A DNA stretch of 64,000 nt, from positions 378,969 to 442,968 of the forward strand of contig NZ_LR732504.1 of the NCBI RefSeq assembly GCF_902506425.1, given 5' to 3'. The position numbers and the translations under genes were made by a program. The notes under the pieces are model-generated. The model saw nothing but the letters and a program-made list of their open reading frames with translations, searched no databases and was not told where the DNA came from. This DNA comes from Novosphingobium sp. 9U. Its GTDB lineage: Bacteria; Pseudomonadota; Alphaproteobacteria; Sphingomonadales; Sphingomonadaceae. Shown here in pieces: positions 9,217 through 17,945 of this stretch (its first letter is position 1; each line of letters starts with the position of its first letter).

Positions 9217-10746
9217 TTACCGCTCCTTCGTGGCGCTGAACGCCAGATCCGGGTTGCGTTCCTGCTGGTAGTTCACGTCCCAGGCCGAGCGCGCCATGAA
9301 CACCGGATCGCCATCGCGGTCGCGTGCCAGGTTCATCTTGTTGAAGTCGGCAAACGTTTTCAGCGCCGCATCGGTGCCTTTCAGCCAGCGGGCGGTGTCG
9401 AAGGGCGCGGGCTCCAGCATCGCTTCGACCTTGTACTCGGCTTCGAGCCGCGAGATGAGCACTTCGAGCTGGAGCTGGCCGACGACGCCGACGATCCACT
9501 GCGAGCCGATCTCCGGATAGAACACCTGGATCACGCCCTCTTCTGACAAGTCGTCGAGCGCTTTGCGCAACTGCTTGGTCTTGGTCGGGTCCTTCAGCTG
9601 GACGCGGCGCAGGATTTCGGGCGCGAAGTTGGGCAGGCCGGTGAAGCGCACATCGTTACGCTCGGACAGGGTGTCGCCCACACGCAAGGTGCCGTGGTTG
9701 GGGATACCGATGATGTCGCCCGGCTCGGCGCTGTCGGCGATCTCGCGGTCCTGCGCGAAGAAGAGGATGGGAGAATGCACCGCGATCGGCTTGCCCAGAC
9801 CGGAGGGCGTCAGCTTCATGCCGCGCTTGAAGGTGCCCGAGACCAGCCGCATGAAGGCAATGCGGTCACGGTGCATCGGGTCCATGTTGGCCTGAACCTT
9901 GAAGATGAACCCGGTGACTTCGTCCTTGGACGGCTCGATCGTGCCCTGCTCGCTGGGCTGCGGGCGCGGCGGCGGAGCATAGCGGGCGATTGCATCGATC
10001 AGCTCCGCGACACCGAAGTTCTTGAGCGCGGAGCCGAAGTAGACCGGTGTCAGGTTGCCGGCGCGGTACTGGTCGAGGTCGAATTCGGGATAGCCACCTT
10101 GCGCCAGCTCCATCTCGTCCGCGACTTCGGTCGGCAGAGTGACGTCCTGATCGACCTTGCCGAGGAACTCACGGCTGGGGCCGTCAGGACGGCTGACCTT
10201 GCCAGTCTCCAGGTCGTAGATGCCTTCGAACACGCCACCCATGCCGACCGGCCAGGACATCGGACAGACATCGAGCGCCAGCATGTCGGCCACTTCGTCC
10301 ATCAGGTCGAAGCAGGCGCGGCCCTCGCGGTCGACCTTGTTGATGAAGGTGATGATCGGCACCGAGCGCAGACGGCAGACCTCGAACAGCTTGCGTGTCT
10401 GCGGCTCGATGCCCTTGGCCGCGTCGATCACCATGATCGCCGAATCGACCGCGGTCAGCGTGCGGTAGGTGTCCTCCGAGAAATCCTCGTGGCCCGGGGT
10501 GTCGAGCAAGTTGAAGGTGATGCCCTGGCGCTCGAAGGTCATGACCGAGCTGGTCACCGAGATGCCGCGCTGCTGCTCGATCTTCATCCAGTCGGAGCGA
10601 GCGCGCCGCGCCGCGCCGCGGGCCTTGACCTGGCCGGCCAAGTGGATCGCGCCACCTTGCAGCAGCAGCTTCTCGGTCAGCGTGGTCTTACCCGCGTCGG
10701 GGTGGGAAATAATGGCGAACGTGCGCCGGTTGTCATGGGAACTCAT
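9217..10746 (-). CDS. prfC: Peptide chain release factor 3
   Basis: This encodes 509 residues from ATG 10744-10746 (MSSHDNRRTFAIISH). An upstream Met nine codons earlier is possible but less family-like. RF3 is a translational GTPase that recycles RF1 and RF2. G1 is SHPDAGKTTLTEK, the switch region RGISVTSSVM carries the conserved Thr, G3 is DTPGHEDFSEDTY and G4 is FINKVDREG. Domain II and the C-terminal domain have the expected length, including the DVNYQQERNPDLAFSATKER end. It is monocistronic as far as can be seen, with gaps of about 80 and 55 bases to its neighbours. Confidence 0.96.
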   Translation of the reverse strand: MSSHDNRRTFAIISHPDAGKTTLTEKLLLQGGAIHLAGQVKARGAARRARSDWMKIEQQRGISVTSSVMTFERQGITFNLLDTPGHEDFSEDTYRTLTAVDSAIMVIDAAKGIEPQTRKLFEVCRLRSVPIITFINKVDREGRACFDLMDEVADMLALDVCPMSWPVGMGGVFEGIYDLETGKVSRPDGPSREFLGKVDQDVTLPTEVADEMELAQGGYPEFDLDQYRAGNLTPVYFGSALKNFGVAELIDAIARYAPPPRPQPSEQGTIEPSKDEVTGFIFKVQANMDPMHRDRIAFMRLVSGTFKRGMKLTPSGLGKPIAVHSPILFFAQDREIADSAEPGDIIGIPNHGTLRVGDTLSERNDVRFTGLPNFAPEILRRVQLKDPTKTKQLRKALDDLSEEGVIQVFYPEIGSQWIVGVVGQLQLEVLISRLEAEYKVEAMLEPAPFDTARWLKGTDAALKTFADFNKMNLARDRDGDPVFMARSAWDVNYQQERNPDLAFSATKER

Positions 10747-10801
10747 GCGCGGCCCATACTGGTGCCAGGCCACTCTCGCAACGTTACGATCCCGGCAGCG
10801 G

Positions 10802-11548
10802 TCAGCCCTCCCGCGCGACCTGGAAGCCGGCGAAGGACTGGTTCACCGGCATGATCTCCAGCGCGTTGATGTTCACATGCGCCGGCTGGCTGGCGACCCA
10901 CAGCACGACATCGGCGATATCGGACCCGGTCAGGGGGTTCACACCGGCGTAGAAGCTGTCAGACGCCGCCTGGTCTCCGCCATTGCGCACCACGGTGAAC
11001 TCGGTTTCCACCATGCCCGGCTCGATCGAGGTCACCCGTACCCCGGTGCCTGCAAGGTCGGAGCGCAAGCCGAGCGCGAACTGGCGCACGAAGGCCTTGG
11101 TGCCGCCGTAGATGTTACCACCGGTGTAGGGATACGTCGCCGCCACCGAGGACAGCATGACGATCGCACCCGTGCGCTCGATCAGTTGCGGAAGGAGCTT
11201 GTGCGTCAGCGAGGCGAGCGCCGTGACGTTGGTGTCGATCATCGTGCGCCAGGCGTCGAGATCGGCGTCCTGCGCCTTGGAGCTGCCCACGGCCAGGCCG
11301 GCGTTGTTGACCAGGCAGTCGATGCCGCGGAACGCTTCGGGCAGATCGGCCAGCGCGGCATCGCGTGCGGCGTCGTTGCGGACATCGTAGACGCAGGGCT
11401 GGAAGCGATCGCCAAGCTCAACGGCCAGAGCCTCCAGCCGCTCGGCCCTGCGTCCGGTGCCGACCACCTGCCAGCCGGCGCCGACGAAGGCGCGGGCACA
11501 AGCCTCGCCAATGCCCGAGGTGGCGCCGGTGATGAGTGCGGTTTTCAT
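10802..11548 (-). CDS. Short-chain dehydrogenase/reductase (YdfG-like)
   Basis: This encodes 248 residues of a classical SDR. The Rossmann glycine motif TGATSGIGEACA is at residues 7-18. The NNAGLA block follows, then the catalytic Ser (MLSSVAATY) and the YGGTKAF YxxxK active site. The C-terminus has the LWVASQPAHVNINALEIMPV block seen in NADP-dependent 3-hydroxy acid / L-allo-threonine dehydrogenases related to YdfG. The substrate cannot be assigned more closely. Its start overlaps the stop of the upstream mutarotase gene by 4 bases, making it the last member of a pheS-pheT-mutarotase-SDR run on the minus strand. Confidence 0.88.
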   Translation of the reverse strand: MKTALITGATSGIGEACARAFVGAGWQVVGTGRRAERLEALAVELGDRFQPCVYDVRNDAARDAALADLPEAFRGIDCLVNNAGLAVGSSKAQDADLDAWRTMIDTNVTALASLTHKLLPQLIERTGAIVMLSSVAATYPYTGGNIYGGTKAFVRQFALGLRSDLAGTGVRVTSIEPGMVETEFTVVRNGGDQAASDSFYAGVNPLTGSDIADVVLWVASQPAHVNINALEIMPVNQSFAGFQVAREG

Positions 11549-12438
11549 GTGGTCTCCTGCATCACGGTCACATCCATGCGGAAGCTACGCGTCTCACCCG
11601 GCGCGAGCGAGACGACGCCCGGCTTGTCGCGGAAGTCGCCTTGGTAGCCCACCGGATCGGCGATGCCCTGCCACGGTTCGATGCACAGGTAGTTCGCCCC
11701 TGGCTTCTGCCAGATGCCCAGCATGGGCGTGTCCGGGAACGCGATCTCCAGCGAGGCTGCGGCCGGGGCACCGAACCGCACCGACCGGCTGGTCAGGTGG
11801 TCCCAGATCAGCGCGTCTGCTTCGAAGAGTGCCGCGTCGGGTGCCAGCGTGTCGCCTTCGACCGGCGTCGCGGATGTCTGTTCCAGCACCAGACCGCTGT
11901 CAGGATCGATGCGGCGGATCGGCTGCGGCTCGGGATCGGCGAAGACCACGCGATGGTCCTGCTTCGCGGCACCACCCGGCAACGGCCAGGCAAAAGCCGG
12001 ATGGTAGCCGAAGCTGAACGGCAGGGGCTCGTCACCGGTGTTCTTTACGCGGCTCTCCACCTTCAGCGTCGTGCCCGCGAGCCGGAACAGCAAGTCGAGA
12101 GCAAAGGCAAAGGGGTAGGACGTGCGGGTCTGCGCATCATCGGTGAGCCGGAGGTGGACACTGTCCGGCTCCGCGGCGAGCACCGCAAAGCGCGAGTGCC
12201 GCGCGAAGCCGTGCTTGGGCAGCTCGTACGTCCGCTCATCCAGCCGATAGCGCCCGTCGCGCACCATGCCGACGATCGGGAACAGGATCGGCGCATGCCC
12301 CGTCCAGAACGCCGGGTCGGCATCGGTCATGTACTCGCGCCCGCGAGCATCGGTGAGCGACCACAGCTCCGCACCCAGGGGATTGATGCCCGCGGTCAGC
12401 TCGGCCGAAGCGATCGAGACGAGTTCGGTCACACCCAT
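11545..12438 (-). CDS. Aldose 1-epimerase (galactose-mutarotase-like) family protein
   Basis: This encodes 297 residues from ATG 12436-12438; the frame is open far upstream through pheT, but only this stretch has the family pattern. Landmarks are INPLGAELWSLTD, HAPILFPIVGMVRDGRY, LPKHGFARHSRF (the substrate-binding His region) and FSFGYHPAFAWPLPG (the conserved GYHPAF block of YihR/LacX-type mutarotases). It is expected to interconvert sugar anomers in the cytosol. Start and pheT stop overlap by one base (TGATG on the minus strand), and the gene overlaps the SDR at its end by 4 bases, so it is translationally linked on both sides. Confidence 0.87.
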   Translation of the reverse strand: MGVTELVSIASAELTAGINPLGAELWSLTDARGREYMTDADPAFWTGHAPILFPIVGMVRDGRYRLDERTYELPKHGFARHSRFAVLAAEPDSVHLRLTDDAQTRTSYPFAFALDLLFRLAGTTLKVESRVKNTGDEPLPFSFGYHPAFAWPLPGGAAKQDHRVVFADPEPQPIRRIDPDSGLVLEQTSATPVEGDTLAPDAALFEADALIWDHLTSRSVRFGAPAAASLEIAFPDTPMLGIWQKPGANYLCIEPWQGIADPVGYQGDFRDKPGVVSLAPGETRSFRMDVTVMQETT

Positions 12439-14846
12439 CACCCCCGCAGCGTGGCGCCGAGCTTGGCGGCGGCGGCGGTGACCTTGTCGGCGATCGCCTT
12501 CAAGTCCGCCTCGGCATAGCTCTTCTCGCCCGGCTGCAGCGTCACCTCGATGCCGAGCGACTTGTGACCCTCGGGCACGCCGGCACCGCGGAAGTCGTCG
12601 AAGAGGCGGGCGGCAACGATGTTCGCCTTGTCCGCGCCCTGCACCGCGCGCACGAGGTCGGCAGCAGCCAGCGCGGCGGGCACCAGGAACGCGAAGTCGC
12701 GGGTCACGGCCTGCAGCGCCGGCGGCACATAGGCCTGGCGGGCGAACCCGCTCGCAGACTTGCGCGCGGGGATTGCATCCAGGAACAGCTCGGCGATTGC
12801 GACCGGACCTTCCAGGTCGAACTGGCGGGCCATCGCTGGGTGCAGCATGCCGAAGCGTGCCAGCACCGTCTTGGGCCCGAGCCGCAAGGTGCCCGACTGG
12901 CCGGGATGGAACTGCGGCCCCGCCTCTCCCATGATCTGCAGCTTGTCGACCGGCGCGCCCGCCTCCGCCAGCAGCGCCAGTGCCTCGGCTTTGGCATCGT
13001 ACGCGTCGAAGCTCGCCGCTTTGCCTGACGCCCAACCGCGCGCGACTTTCTCGCCGGCAAGGACCAGGCCCAGCGCCAGGCGCTCCTCGCTGGCGCCGCC
13101 GGCCCCACGCAAGTAGCGGCGACCCAACTCGAACAGGCGCAGGCTCTTGGCCCCCCGATCGAGGTTGCGCTTGGCGGCCGAGAGCAGACCCGGCAGCAAG
13201 GACGGGCGCATCGCCTTCATGTCCTCGCTGATCGGATTGGCCAGCGTCCACACCTGACCATCGGCGAAGTGCTCGGCCTCGGCCACCGGCAGGAACGACC
13301 AGGTCACCGCCTCGTGTAGCCCGCGAGCCGCGGCGGCGCGGCGCACCCGGCGCTCCAGCTTCTGCGCGGGCGTCGCGGTCGGGCGTGCGACGCCCTCGGC
13401 GCGCGGCAGAGGAACACTTTTCACCTCGTCGATGCCGTGGATGCGCACCACTTCCTCGACCAGGTCCGGCGCGCCATCGATGTCGGGACGCCAGCCCGGC
13501 ACGGTGACGATCCAGCCCGCGTCGAAGCCTGCCTCTTGCGCGACCACGCCGAAGCCGAGGCTCTCCAGGATCGCCTGCTGGCGCTGGGGCGAAACGGCGA
13601 TGCCGCCGAGCCGCTCGGTCAGCGTGGGATCGAAGTGGATCGTCTTGGGCGTCGTCGGCGCCGCGCCGGCCCGTACGACTTCGGAGGGCTCGCCGCCGCA
13701 CAGTTCCAGGATCAGGCCCGACAGGATGGCGAGCCCCGCATCGAGGAAGCCGGGATCAATCCCACGCTCGAACCGACTGCGCGCATCGGATGTCAGGTTC
13801 AGCTTGCGGCCCGTGCGGGCAATCTGCTCCGGATCGAAGTAGGCGATCTCCAGCAGGACGTCGGTGGTCGTCTCCTCGCAGCCCGAGTGCTCGCCGCCCA
13901 TGATGCCGGCAATGTCGTGCACGCCTACCTCATCGGCGATTACCGTCATGTCGGGGTCGAGGGCATAGGTCTTACCGTTGAGCGCGGTGACCTGCTCGCC
14001 CTCTTGGGCACGGCGGGCCACGACCGCACCGGTCAGCTTGGCCAGATCATAGGCATGCGCCGGACGGCCATAGGCGAGCATGACGTAGTTGGTCGCGTCC
14101 ACCAGCGCCGAGATCGGGCGCTGCCCGGCGGACGTGAGGAAGTCCTGCAGCCACTGCGGCGAGGCTCCGTTGCGCACGCCCTTGATCACGCGACCGTAGA
14201 AGGCGGGGCAGCCCTCCGGATCGTCGGTGCGGATCGCGACCGGGCACGGGAAGGTGCCGGCGACCTGAGCTTCGGGTACCGGCTTCAGCGTGCCGAGGCC
14301 CTTGGCCGCAAGATCGCGGGCGATGCCGTAGACGCCCATGCAGTCGGGCCGGTTGGGGGTGATCGACACGTCGATGACCGGATCGACACCGCGGTAATCG
14401 GCGAAGGCCTGACCGATGGGCGCGTCCTCGGGCAGTTCGATGATGCCGTCGTGATCCTCGCCCAGCTCCAGCTCGCGCGTCGAGCACATCATGCCGTTCG
14501 ATTCGACGCCGCGGATCGCGGACTTCTTCAGCTGCAAGCCGTTGGCCGGCACCACCGCGCCGGGCAGGCCGAGCACGCCGACGAGGCCGGCGCGCGCGTT
14601 CGGTGCGCCGCAGACGATCTGCAGCGAGTCACCGGCACCGGCATCGACGGTCAGGACCTGCAGCTTGTCGGCATCGGGGTGGCGCGCGGCGGTGAGGACC
14701 CGCGCGACCTTGAAACCGGCCAGCTTGGCGCTGGGATCCTCCACCCCTTCGACTTCGATGCCGATGGCGTTCAACGCATCGTAGATCGCCTCGACCGAGG
14801 CATCGGTGTCCAGATAACGGCGTAGCCAGGAAAGCGAAAACTTCAT
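12438..14846 (-). CDS. pheT: Phenylalanyl-tRNA synthetase beta subunit
   Basis: This encodes 802 residues from ATG 14846 (MKFSLSWLRRYLDTDA), which is the family-typical N-terminus; the 30 extra codons upstream are discarded. In order, the N-terminal tRNA-binding-like domain (VLTAARHPDADKLQVLTVDAG) is followed by the B3/B4 editing domain (DATNYVMLAYGRPAHAYD). Next come the B5 domain (near PKTIHFDPTLTERLGG), the catalytic-like core, and the C-terminal anticodon-binding FDX domain (QAVTRDFAFLVP). It forms an alpha2-beta2 enzyme with PheS, encoded 10 bases upstream. Cytosolic and essential. Intact and of normal length. Confidence 0.97.
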   Translation of the reverse strand: MKFSLSWLRRYLDTDASVEAIYDALNAIGIEVEGVEDPSAKLAGFKVARVLTAARHPDADKLQVLTVDAGAGDSLQIVCGAPNARAGLVGVLGLPGAVVPANGLQLKKSAIRGVESNGMMCSTRELELGEDHDGIIELPEDAPIGQAFADYRGVDPVIDVSITPNRPDCMGVYGIARDLAAKGLGTLKPVPEAQVAGTFPCPVAIRTDDPEGCPAFYGRVIKGVRNGASPQWLQDFLTSAGQRPISALVDATNYVMLAYGRPAHAYDLAKLTGAVVARRAQEGEQVTALNGKTYALDPDMTVIADEVGVHDIAGIMGGEHSGCEETTTDVLLEIAYFDPEQIARTGRKLNLTSDARSRFERGIDPGFLDAGLAILSGLILELCGGEPSEVVRAGAAPTTPKTIHFDPTLTERLGGIAVSPQRQQAILESLGFGVVAQEAGFDAGWIVTVPGWRPDIDGAPDLVEEVVRIHGIDEVKSVPLPRAEGVARPTATPAQKLERRVRRAAAARGLHEAVTWSFLPVAEAEHFADGQVWTLANPISEDMKAMRPSLLPGLLSAAKRNLDRGAKSLRLFELGRRYLRGAGGASEERLALGLVLAGEKVARGWASGKAASFDAYDAKAEALALLAEAGAPVDKLQIMGEAGPQFHPGQSGTLRLGPKTVLARFGMLHPAMARQFDLEGPVAIAELFLDAIPARKSASGFARQAYVPPALQAVTRDFAFLVPAALAAADLVRAVQGADKANIVAARLFDDFRGAGVPEGHKSLGIEVTLQPGEKSYAEADLKAIADKVTAAAAKLGATLRG

Positions 14847-14856
14847 CGGGATACCT

Positions 14857-15930
14857 TTAGGCGGCAGTGCCGACGCCGGCCGACAGGGTCGGCACGTCGA
14901 GCGCGGAGAAGCCGTAGTGCGAAAGCCAGCGGACATCGCCGTCGAAGAAGGCGCGCAAGTCGTCCATGCCGTACTTCAGCATGGCAAGCCGATCGACGCC
15001 GGTGCCGAAGGCGAAGCCCTGCCATTCGTCAGGGTCGAGCCCGGCGGCGGCGATCACCTTGCGGTTGACCATGCCGCTGCCCAGCACTTCCATCCAGCCT
15101 TCCGAGCCGCCGACCACGCGCTTGCCATTGACCATGGTATAGCCAACGTCGACTTCGACAGAGGGCTCGGTGAACGGGAAATAGCTCGGGCGCAGGCGCA
15201 GCACGACGTCGTCGCGCTCGAAGTAGGCCTTGAGGAAGGTCTCCAGCGTCCACTTGAGGTGGCCGAGGTGGATGCCCTTGTCGATCACCAGGCCTTCGAT
15301 CTGGTGGAACATCGGCGTGTGCGTCGCGTCGCTGTCCGAGCGATAGACCCGGCCCGGAGCGATCACGCGGATCGGCGCACCCTGTTCGATCATGGCGCGG
15401 ATCTGCACCGGCGAGGTGTGCGTGCGCAGCAGCATTTCGCGGCCCTGCTCGTCGCGATCGGGGAAGTAGAAGGTATCGTGCATCGCGCGTGCCGGATGGC
15501 TCTCGGGCATGTTGAGCGCGGTGAAGTTGTGCCAGTCGTCCTCGATCTCGGGTCCGGTCGCGACGGCGAAGCCCAGGTCGGCGAAGATCTCGGCCAGCTC
15601 GTCCATTACCTGCGATATCGGGTGGACGCTGCCGCGCGGGGTCTCGAGCGCAGGGAGCGTCAGGTCGATCGTCTCGGAGGCGAGCTGCGCTTGCAGCGCG
15701 GCATGCTCCAGCGCGGCCTTGCGCTCCGCCAGCGCCTCGGTGACGCTTTCGCGCAGGGCGTGGATCTTGGGCCCCTCGACCTTGCGCTCGTCCGGACTCA
15801 TGGCGCCAAGAGTTTTGAGCAGGGCGGAGATGTCGCCCTGCTTGCCGAGGTGCTTGACGCGCAGCGCCTCGACTTCGTCGAGCGAGCCGGCGTAGCCTAT
15901 CGAAGCCAGGATCGTATCTACATCAACCAC
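14857..15930 (-). CDS. pheS: Phenylalanyl-tRNA synthetase alpha subunit
   Basis: This encodes 357 residues. An N-terminal coiled-coil region (residues 1-100) precedes the class-II core. Motif 2 lies around [27 protein letters not shown] and motif 3 in [20 protein letters not shown]. The [10 protein letters not shown] segment and the [14 protein letters not shown] block of the Phe pocket are present. It charges tRNA-Phe with phenylalanine together with PheT. The gene is followed after 10 bases by pheT, so the pair is co-transcribed. About 160 bases separate it from rplT, and a terminator is present there, so it has its own promoter. Confidence 0.97.
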   Translation of the reverse strand: MVDVDTILASIGYAGSLDEVEALRVKHLGKQGDISALLKTLGAMSPDERKVEGPKIHALRESVTEALAERKAALEHAALQAQLASETIDLTLPALETPRGSVHPISQVMDELAEIFADLGFAVATGPEIEDDWHNFTALNMPESHPARAMHDTFYFPDRDEQGREMLLRTHTSPVQIRAMIEQGAPIRVIAPGRVYRSDSDATHTPMFHQIEGLVIDKGIHLGHLKWTLETFLKAYFERDDVVLRLRPSYFPFTEPSVEVDVGYTMVNGKRVVGGSEGWMEVLGSGMVNRKVIAAAGLDPDEWQGFAFGTGVDRLAMLKYGMDDLRAFFDGDVRWLSHYGFSALDVPTLSAGVGTAA

Positions 15931-16033
15931 AAGACACTCACTCTTCGTCAGCCGGCTACGTCAGGCGGTGCACGCCGTAGGACTTCGTGGACCTGTCTAG
16001 CAACCCCTCGCGATGCGGCGGGAGAGAGACAAG

Positions 16034-16066
16034 AAAAAGGCGCGGGAAGCTTTCGCCGCCCGCGCC
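16034..16066 (-). terminator. Intrinsic terminator after rplT
   Basis: On the minus strand an 8-bp GC stem (arm GGCGCGGG, 16059-16066 with 16039-16046) is followed directly by TTTTT (16034-16038). It lies 28 bases beyond the rplT stop, ending the rpmI-rplT transcript before pheS. Confidence 0.88.
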
Positions 16067-16093
16067 CTTGTCTGTTTTGCTGAGCCAGCGCGC

Positions 16094-16453
16094 TTACGCG
16101 GGGAGCGCGGCCTTGGCCTGTGCGATCACCGTGCTGAACACGCCGCCTTCGTTCATGGCGAGGTCGGCCATGGTCTTGCGGTCGAGCTCGATCCCGGCGA
16201 GCTTCACGCCGTGGATGAACTGCGAGTAGGTCAGGCCTTCGTTGCGCACGGCAGCGTTGATGCGCTGGATCCACAGGGCGCGGAAAGTCCGCTTCTTAAC
16301 CTTACGATCGCGGTACGCGTACTGGCCGGCCTTTTCGACGGCCTGGCGCGCGACGCGGATGGTGTTCTTGCGACGACCCCGATAGCCCTTGGCTTGATCG
16401 AGGATCCGCTTGTGCTTGGCGCGGGTGGTAACACCCCGTTTGATACGGCTCAT
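16094..16453 (-). CDS. rplT: 50S ribosomal protein L20
   Basis: This encodes 119 residues. The N-terminal basic extension [24 protein letters not shown] and the [25 protein letters not shown] block are diagnostic of L20, as is [19 protein letters not shown] near the C-terminus. It binds 23S rRNA and is needed early in large-subunit assembly. It lies 17 bases downstream of rpmI in the usual order. In many bacteria L20 also represses its own operon by binding the leader; whether it does so here is not shown by the sequence. Confidence 0.98.
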   Translation of the reverse strand: MSRIKRGVTTRAKHKRILDQAKGYRGRRKNTIRVARQAVEKAGQYAYRDRKVKKRTFRALWIQRINAAVRNEGLTYSQFIHGVKLAGIELDRKTMADLAMNEGGVFSTVIAQAKAALPA

Positions 16454-16470
16454 TGTCTATGCGCTCCTAA

Positions 16471-16674
16471 TCAGCCCAGCCCGTAGGGCGCCCACTTCTT
16501 GATCGTCTTCGCATCGGCGTCGGAGATGACGTCGGTGCCGCGATTCTGGCGGATGTACTTGGCGTTGTGGCTGATCAGGCGGTGGCGCTTGCCGACGACG
16601 CCGTGCTTCACCTTGCCGGTGGCGGTGAGCCGGAAGCGCTTCTTCACGCCGCTCTTGGTCTTCAGTTTGGGCAT
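16471..16674 (-). CDS. rpmI: 50S ribosomal protein L35
   Basis: This encodes 67 residues from the ATG at 16674 ([14 protein letters not shown]); eight upstream in-frame codons are dropped because L35 always begins MPK(L/M)KT. An AAGGAG ribosome site lies just upstream of this start. The [18 protein letters not shown] segment is characteristic. infC, which often precedes rpmI, is not here: the next gene upstream is ctrA, on the same strand and ending with its own terminator. So rpmI is the first gene of a two-gene operon. Confidence 0.97.
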   Translation of the reverse strand: MPKLKTKSGVKKRFRLTATGKVKHGVVGKRHRLISHNAKYIRQNRGTDVISDADAKTIKKWAPYGLG

Positions 16675-16703
16675 TTTCGTCTCCTTCGTCGGGGACACGT
16701 ACG

Positions 16704-16736
16704 GCCGGCCCTGGCAGCCCTTTTCGCCAGGCCGGC
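16704..16736 (-). promoter_or_regulatory. Hairpin in rpmI-rplT leader
   Basis: On the minus strand the leader folds into a stem of GCCGGCC plus TGGC against GCCA plus GGCCGGC, with one bulged G and a loop of about 10 bases including AAAAG. It lies about 30-62 bases upstream of the rpmI start and has no T-tract. It could be an L20-responsive leader element or simply a stabilising stem; the sequence does not decide. Confidence 0.45.
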
Positions 16737-16862
16737 GCGCGAATCTCTATTGGCGAGATGCGATCGTGCCGATTGAAGGGCGCGCGCTTAGCGATGTGTG
16801 GGGTGGAAAGCAAGGAAGAAGAGGGCTGCGTAGGTCGCGCGAGCGGCCGGCGCTTGCGCCAG

Positions 16863-16902
16863 AAAACGAAAGCGGCCCGTCCCCCCAGTCAGGACGAGCC
16901 GC
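16863..16902 (-). terminator. Intrinsic terminator after ctrA
   Basis: On the minus strand GCGGCTCGTCC (16892-16902) pairs with GGACGGGCCGC (16872-16882) with one G-T wobble, and is followed by TTTCGTTTT. It lies about 36 bases past the ctrA stop. Confidence 0.75.
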
Positions 16903-16937
16903 TCGCATTACCCCCCACGGGTACTCGGACGAAAGGA

Positions 16938-17633
16938 TCAGGCGGCTTCGGCCTCGACGTCGGGATCGCGCAGCACGTAGCCCCGGCCCCAGACGGTCTC
17001 GATGTAGTTGGCGCCGCCGCAGGCATGCGCCAGCTTCTTGCGCAGCTTGCAGATGAACACGTCGATGATCTTCAGCTCAGGCTCGTCCATGCCGCCATAA
17101 AGGTGGTTCAGGAACATTTCCTTGGTGAGCGTCGTGCCCTTGCGCAAGCTGAGCAGCTCGAGCATGGCATATTCCTTGCCCGTCAGGTGGACGCGGGCGC
17201 TGTCGACTTCCACGGTCTTGGCGTCGAGGTTCACCACCAGCTTGCCGGTCTTGATCACCGACTGCGAGTGACCCTTCGAACGGCGCACCACGGCGTGGAT
17301 GCGGGCGATCAGCTCTTCGCGGTGGAACGGCTTGGTGACGTAGTCGTCCGCGCCGAAGCCGAAGGAGCGCACTTTGCTGTCCATCTCGGAGATGCCGGAA
17401 AGGATCAGCACCGGCGTCTGCACCTTGGCCACGCGCAGCTTCTTCAGCACGTCGTAACCATGCATGTCAGGCAGGTTCAGATCCAGCAGGATGATGTCGT
17501 AGTCATAGAGCTTACCGAGATCGAGGCCCTCTTCGCCAAGGTCGGTGGAGTAGACGTTGAACCCCTCCGCTGTCAGCATGAGCTCGATGGCTCGGGCGGT
17601 TGTCGGCTCGTCCTCGATCAACAGCACACGCAT
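16938..17633 (-). CDS. ctrA: Cell-cycle response regulator CtrA
   Basis: This encodes 231 residues. The receiver domain (1-120) has the acidic pocket IEDE, phospho-acceptor Asp51 in [13 protein letters not shown], and Lys in [11 protein letters not shown]. The C-terminal OmpR-type winged helix (about 125-222) ends [14 protein letters not shown]. The very conserved [21 protein letters not shown] and [24 protein letters not shown] blocks mark it as CtrA, the alphaproteobacterial master regulator, rather than a generic OmpR-type regulator. The C-terminus ends in -EAEAA, and hydrophobic C-terminal residues serve as a degradation signal in Caulobacter CtrA. An inverted repeat with TTAACC cores lies upstream, compatible with autoregulation. 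Confidence 0.96.
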   Translation of the reverse strand: MRVLLIEDEPTTARAIELMLTAEGFNVYSTDLGEEGLDLGKLYDYDIILLDLNLPDMHGYDVLKKLRVAKVQTPVLILSGISEMDSKVRSFGFGADDYVTKPFHREELIARIHAVVRRSKGHSQSVIKTGKLVVNLDAKTVEVDSARVHLTGKEYAMLELLSLRKGTTLTKEMFLNHLYGGMDEPELKIIDVFICKLRKKLAHACGGANYIETVWGRGYVLRDPDVEAEAA

Positions 17634-17945
17634 TCGAATTTCCTTTGGTTGCCCCGAAGTGTGCGACCTTTCGCGCTCCGAAAGAGTGCTGCCGCGAATT
17701 AACCATGAGACGTATGAAGATTAAAGGTTAATTCGTTGTAAACGCCAGGACCGGGATACGACACATGCGAGTGGTGGCTTTTCAGTCACTTGATGGGCTT
17801 GATGCGCGGCTGATTGAGTGAGGGCAAGCGTTGCGCGCGTAAAGGGTTGAGTGAACCGTGACGGGCAGCCGGCGGGCTTCGACAAGCTCAGCTCTGGCAA
17901 TGTGGTGCCTGGCGCGAAGCGTAGCAGCCGACCTCGCAGCCTGAC
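17634..17945. other. ctrA upstream region, no gene
   Basis: This stretch of about 310 bases between ctrA and the O-antigen-ligase-like gene contains no credible reading frame. It holds the inverted repeat at 17695-17735. A short extragenic-repeat-like motif, GGGCTTCGACAAGCTCAGC at 17874-17892, also lies here. Stems containing CTTCGACAAGCTCAG are a dispersed extragenic motif I associate with sphingomonad genomes; this copy is single in the window. Confidence 0.5.
17695..17735. promoter_or_regulatory. Inverted repeat with TTAACC half-sites upstream of ctrA
   Basis: CGAATTAACC (17695-17704) and its exact reverse complement GGTTAATTCG (17726-17735) are separated by 21 bases, 62-102 bases upstream of the ctrA start. 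TTAACC is the core of CtrA half-sites. The spacing puts the arms about 31 bp apart, roughly three helical turns. A role as an autoregulatory operator is inferred. Confidence 0.6.

Noticed and set aside
12439..13701. Extension of the mutarotase frame into pheT
   Set aside because: It overlaps pheT out of frame and has Arg/Gly-rich shadow composition.
17634..17740. A full TTAA-N7-TTAA CtrA box upstream of ctrA
   Set aside because: TTAA tetramers occur, but not at a spacing of seven; only half-sites in an inverted repeat are seen.
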